Shown here: positions 23,456 through 24,122 of the stretch, one piece after another
Position numbering within the stretch: the stretch's first letter is position 1
How the letters are laid out: each line of letters opens with the position of its first letter
Source of the DNA: a virus
DNA length: 24,122 nt
Reading direction: 5' to 3' (one strand)
Virus record (IMG/VR): IMGVR_UViG_3300004092_000007
Span: 1-24,122 of that record
Notes under the pieces: generated by a model
The model's database searches: none
The model's input: the letters and a program-made list of their open reading frames with translations, nothing else
Told to the model about the DNA's origin: nothing
Position numbers and translations under genes: made by a program

Positions 23456-23550
23456 TTGAATTTTACCTTAAGTTTTGTTGAAAAGCCTTTTGGGGAAATT
23501 TGAATTTTTCCTTAATTTTTGTTTGAAAAGCTGATTTTGGGGGAACATTT
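23405..23550 (-). repeat. Three iteron-like direct repeats at the start of the initiator gene
   Basis: Three copies of a unit read on the plus strand as TTTTGTT(T)GAAAAGC, then a T-rich spacer, then GGGGAA or GGAGGA, then (CA)TTT. The GAAAAG cores lie at 23415, 23480 and 23525. Copies two and three are longer, sharing TTTGAATTTT(A/T)CCTTAA ahead of the core (from 23455 and 23499, about 44 bp apart). The first copy lies within the coding start of the initiator-like gene. Confidence 0.75.
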
Positions 23551-23562
23551 AACTTGGATAGG

Positions 23563-23600
23563 TTAACGTTTTACGTTAATCATTGGGCACGGATGCCCAA
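23563..23600. promoter_or_regulatory. Two adjacent perfect dyads upstream of the initiator gene
   Basis: TTAACGT-TTT-ACGTTAA (23563-23579) is followed three bases later by TTGGGCA-CGGA-TGCCCAA (23583-23600). Both have perfect 7-bp arms. They are likely operators for the initiator-like gene or part of an origin. The second, followed on the plus strand by CTTTATTATTTT, could also act as a plus-strand terminator. Confidence 0.55.
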
Positions 23601-23785
23601 CTTTATTATTTTCAAATTGATTATTTCGCACCTATTCCCCACTTTTTACCCGCTTTTTTCCCCAACTAAATAAAATTAATAATTAATCACACTGAGGGGT
23701 TGGAAAATAAGAAAGAATTCTTTACAATATTCTTAACTCATCAAGGTGCAATCTTGGTGCAGTTTCTTTAAATGGCCACTGCCAG

Positions 23786-23820
23786 CCTTGTTATTTCATT
23801 TTAATCATGAAGTAACAAGG
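23786..23820. other. Long 14-bp hairpin in the 23.6-23.86 kb non-coding stretch
   Basis: CCTTGTTATTTCAT and ATGAAGTAACAAGG pair over 14 bp (one G.U in RNA) around a 7-base loop. It lies 38 bases beyond the end of the rightmost minus-strand gene, in a region (23601-23857) with no convincing gene. Just upstream is a short direct repeat GGTGCA-N5-GGTGCA. Transcript 3'-end structure, protein-binding site and origin element are all possible. Confidence 0.55.
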
Positions 23821-23857
23821 TATATTCTAAAACCATTTTCTTTAAAAGATCAATAAC

Positions 23858-24091
23858 CTAATCGACTGAACGCGACTTAAATTGTCCATTAGACAAAAAA
23901 GCAATGAAATCAGTTGTGATGGGAAAGCTTTTTTGAGGAAATAATAAATTAATCAATCCCTCTGTAACTTGGCATGATAATTTATCAATCATTTTCGGAG
24001 TTATCACTTGTCCTGAATATTCGACAAGATGTCCTTTTAAAATATGATAAATACAAACACTTGTCTCTAAAAAACTATCATCATTTATCAC
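23858..24091 (-). CDS. Small hypothetical protein (77 residues, GTG start)
   Basis: It begins MINDDSFLETSVCIYHILKG from a GTG at 24089-24091 with an ideal AAGGAG site six bases upstream. It is a soluble, probably helical protein with no cysteine pattern, membrane segment or recognisable helix-turn-helix, ending IAFLSNGQFKSRSVD. The strong ribosome site and clean frame make it a likely real gene. It lies upstream of the replication-like gene on the same strand but about 400 bp away, so it is probably a separate unit. I do not recognise the family. Confidence 0.6.
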   Translation of the reverse strand: MINDDSFLETSVCIYHILKGHLVEYSGQVITPKMIDKLSCQVTEGLINLLFPQKSFPITTDFIAFLSNGQFKSRSVD

Positions 24092-24122
24092 TTTATTCTC
24101 CTTTTCAATTAATTGAATCCAT

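Overview
This window reads as the packaging, virion-assembly and tail region of a tailed phage or prophage with short-tailed (P22/Sf6-like podovirus) organisation. It is AT-rich. Nearly all virion genes lie on the minus strand in the canonical order: small terminase (21310-21774), large terminase (15490-17067), portal (13392-15521), two small basic proteins, scaffold (12091-12789), major coat protein (10528-12022, split), a putative head decoration protein, gp4-like and gp10-like tail-machine proteins, a small tail protein, three ejection-protein candidates, and the tail appendage genes, the last of which runs off the left edge. No integrase, lysis or repressor gene is visible. Cargo of the kind found here (ankyrin/coiled-coil protein, CsrA, PAS hybrid kinase, cyclodipeptide-synthase-like protein) together with the low GC suggests a host among intracellular Gammaproteobacteria, possibly Legionellales. 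That host assignment is inference.

Two things stand out. First, the coat gene is interrupted by an ORF-less group I intron of 247 nt (11635-11881). The P1 and P10 guide pairings, the P3, P4, P7 and P8 core helices and GNRA-capped stems can all be traced, and excision joins codon 47 (Gly) exactly in frame to a GAT codon. A simple ORF call would miss the first 47 residues of the coat protein.

Second, the two terminase genes, normally adjacent, are separated by about 4.2 kb of cargo. On the minus strand is an ankyrin-repeat protein with a 7 x 7-residue coiled-coil repeat. On the plus strand is a tight operon of a probable tRNA-dependent cyclodipeptide synthase, a cytoplasmic PAS-histidine kinase-receiver hybrid, and CsrA. 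The leader of that operon carries four GGA motifs at 10, 11 and 21 nt spacing, which suggests CsrA autoregulation. A degenerate copy of the start of the large terminase gene, 88 bp upstream of the true start, marks one edge of the cargo. The cassette looks like a phage module aimed at host post-transcriptional control, and it is the best candidate here for an undescribed system.

The right end (about 21.7-24.1 kb) is an early or replication region. It holds a zinc-finger protein upstream of the small terminase, two tiny overlapping plus-strand genes behind a divergent promoter, and a winged-helix replication-initiator-like protein on the minus strand. Around the initiator gene are three iteron-like direct repeats overlapping its start, two dyads, a 14-bp perfect hairpin, and a composite inverted repeat built from six GGGAAC units beyond its 3' end. 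This arrangement is compatible with a replication origin or a phage-plasmid style replicon, which is inference.
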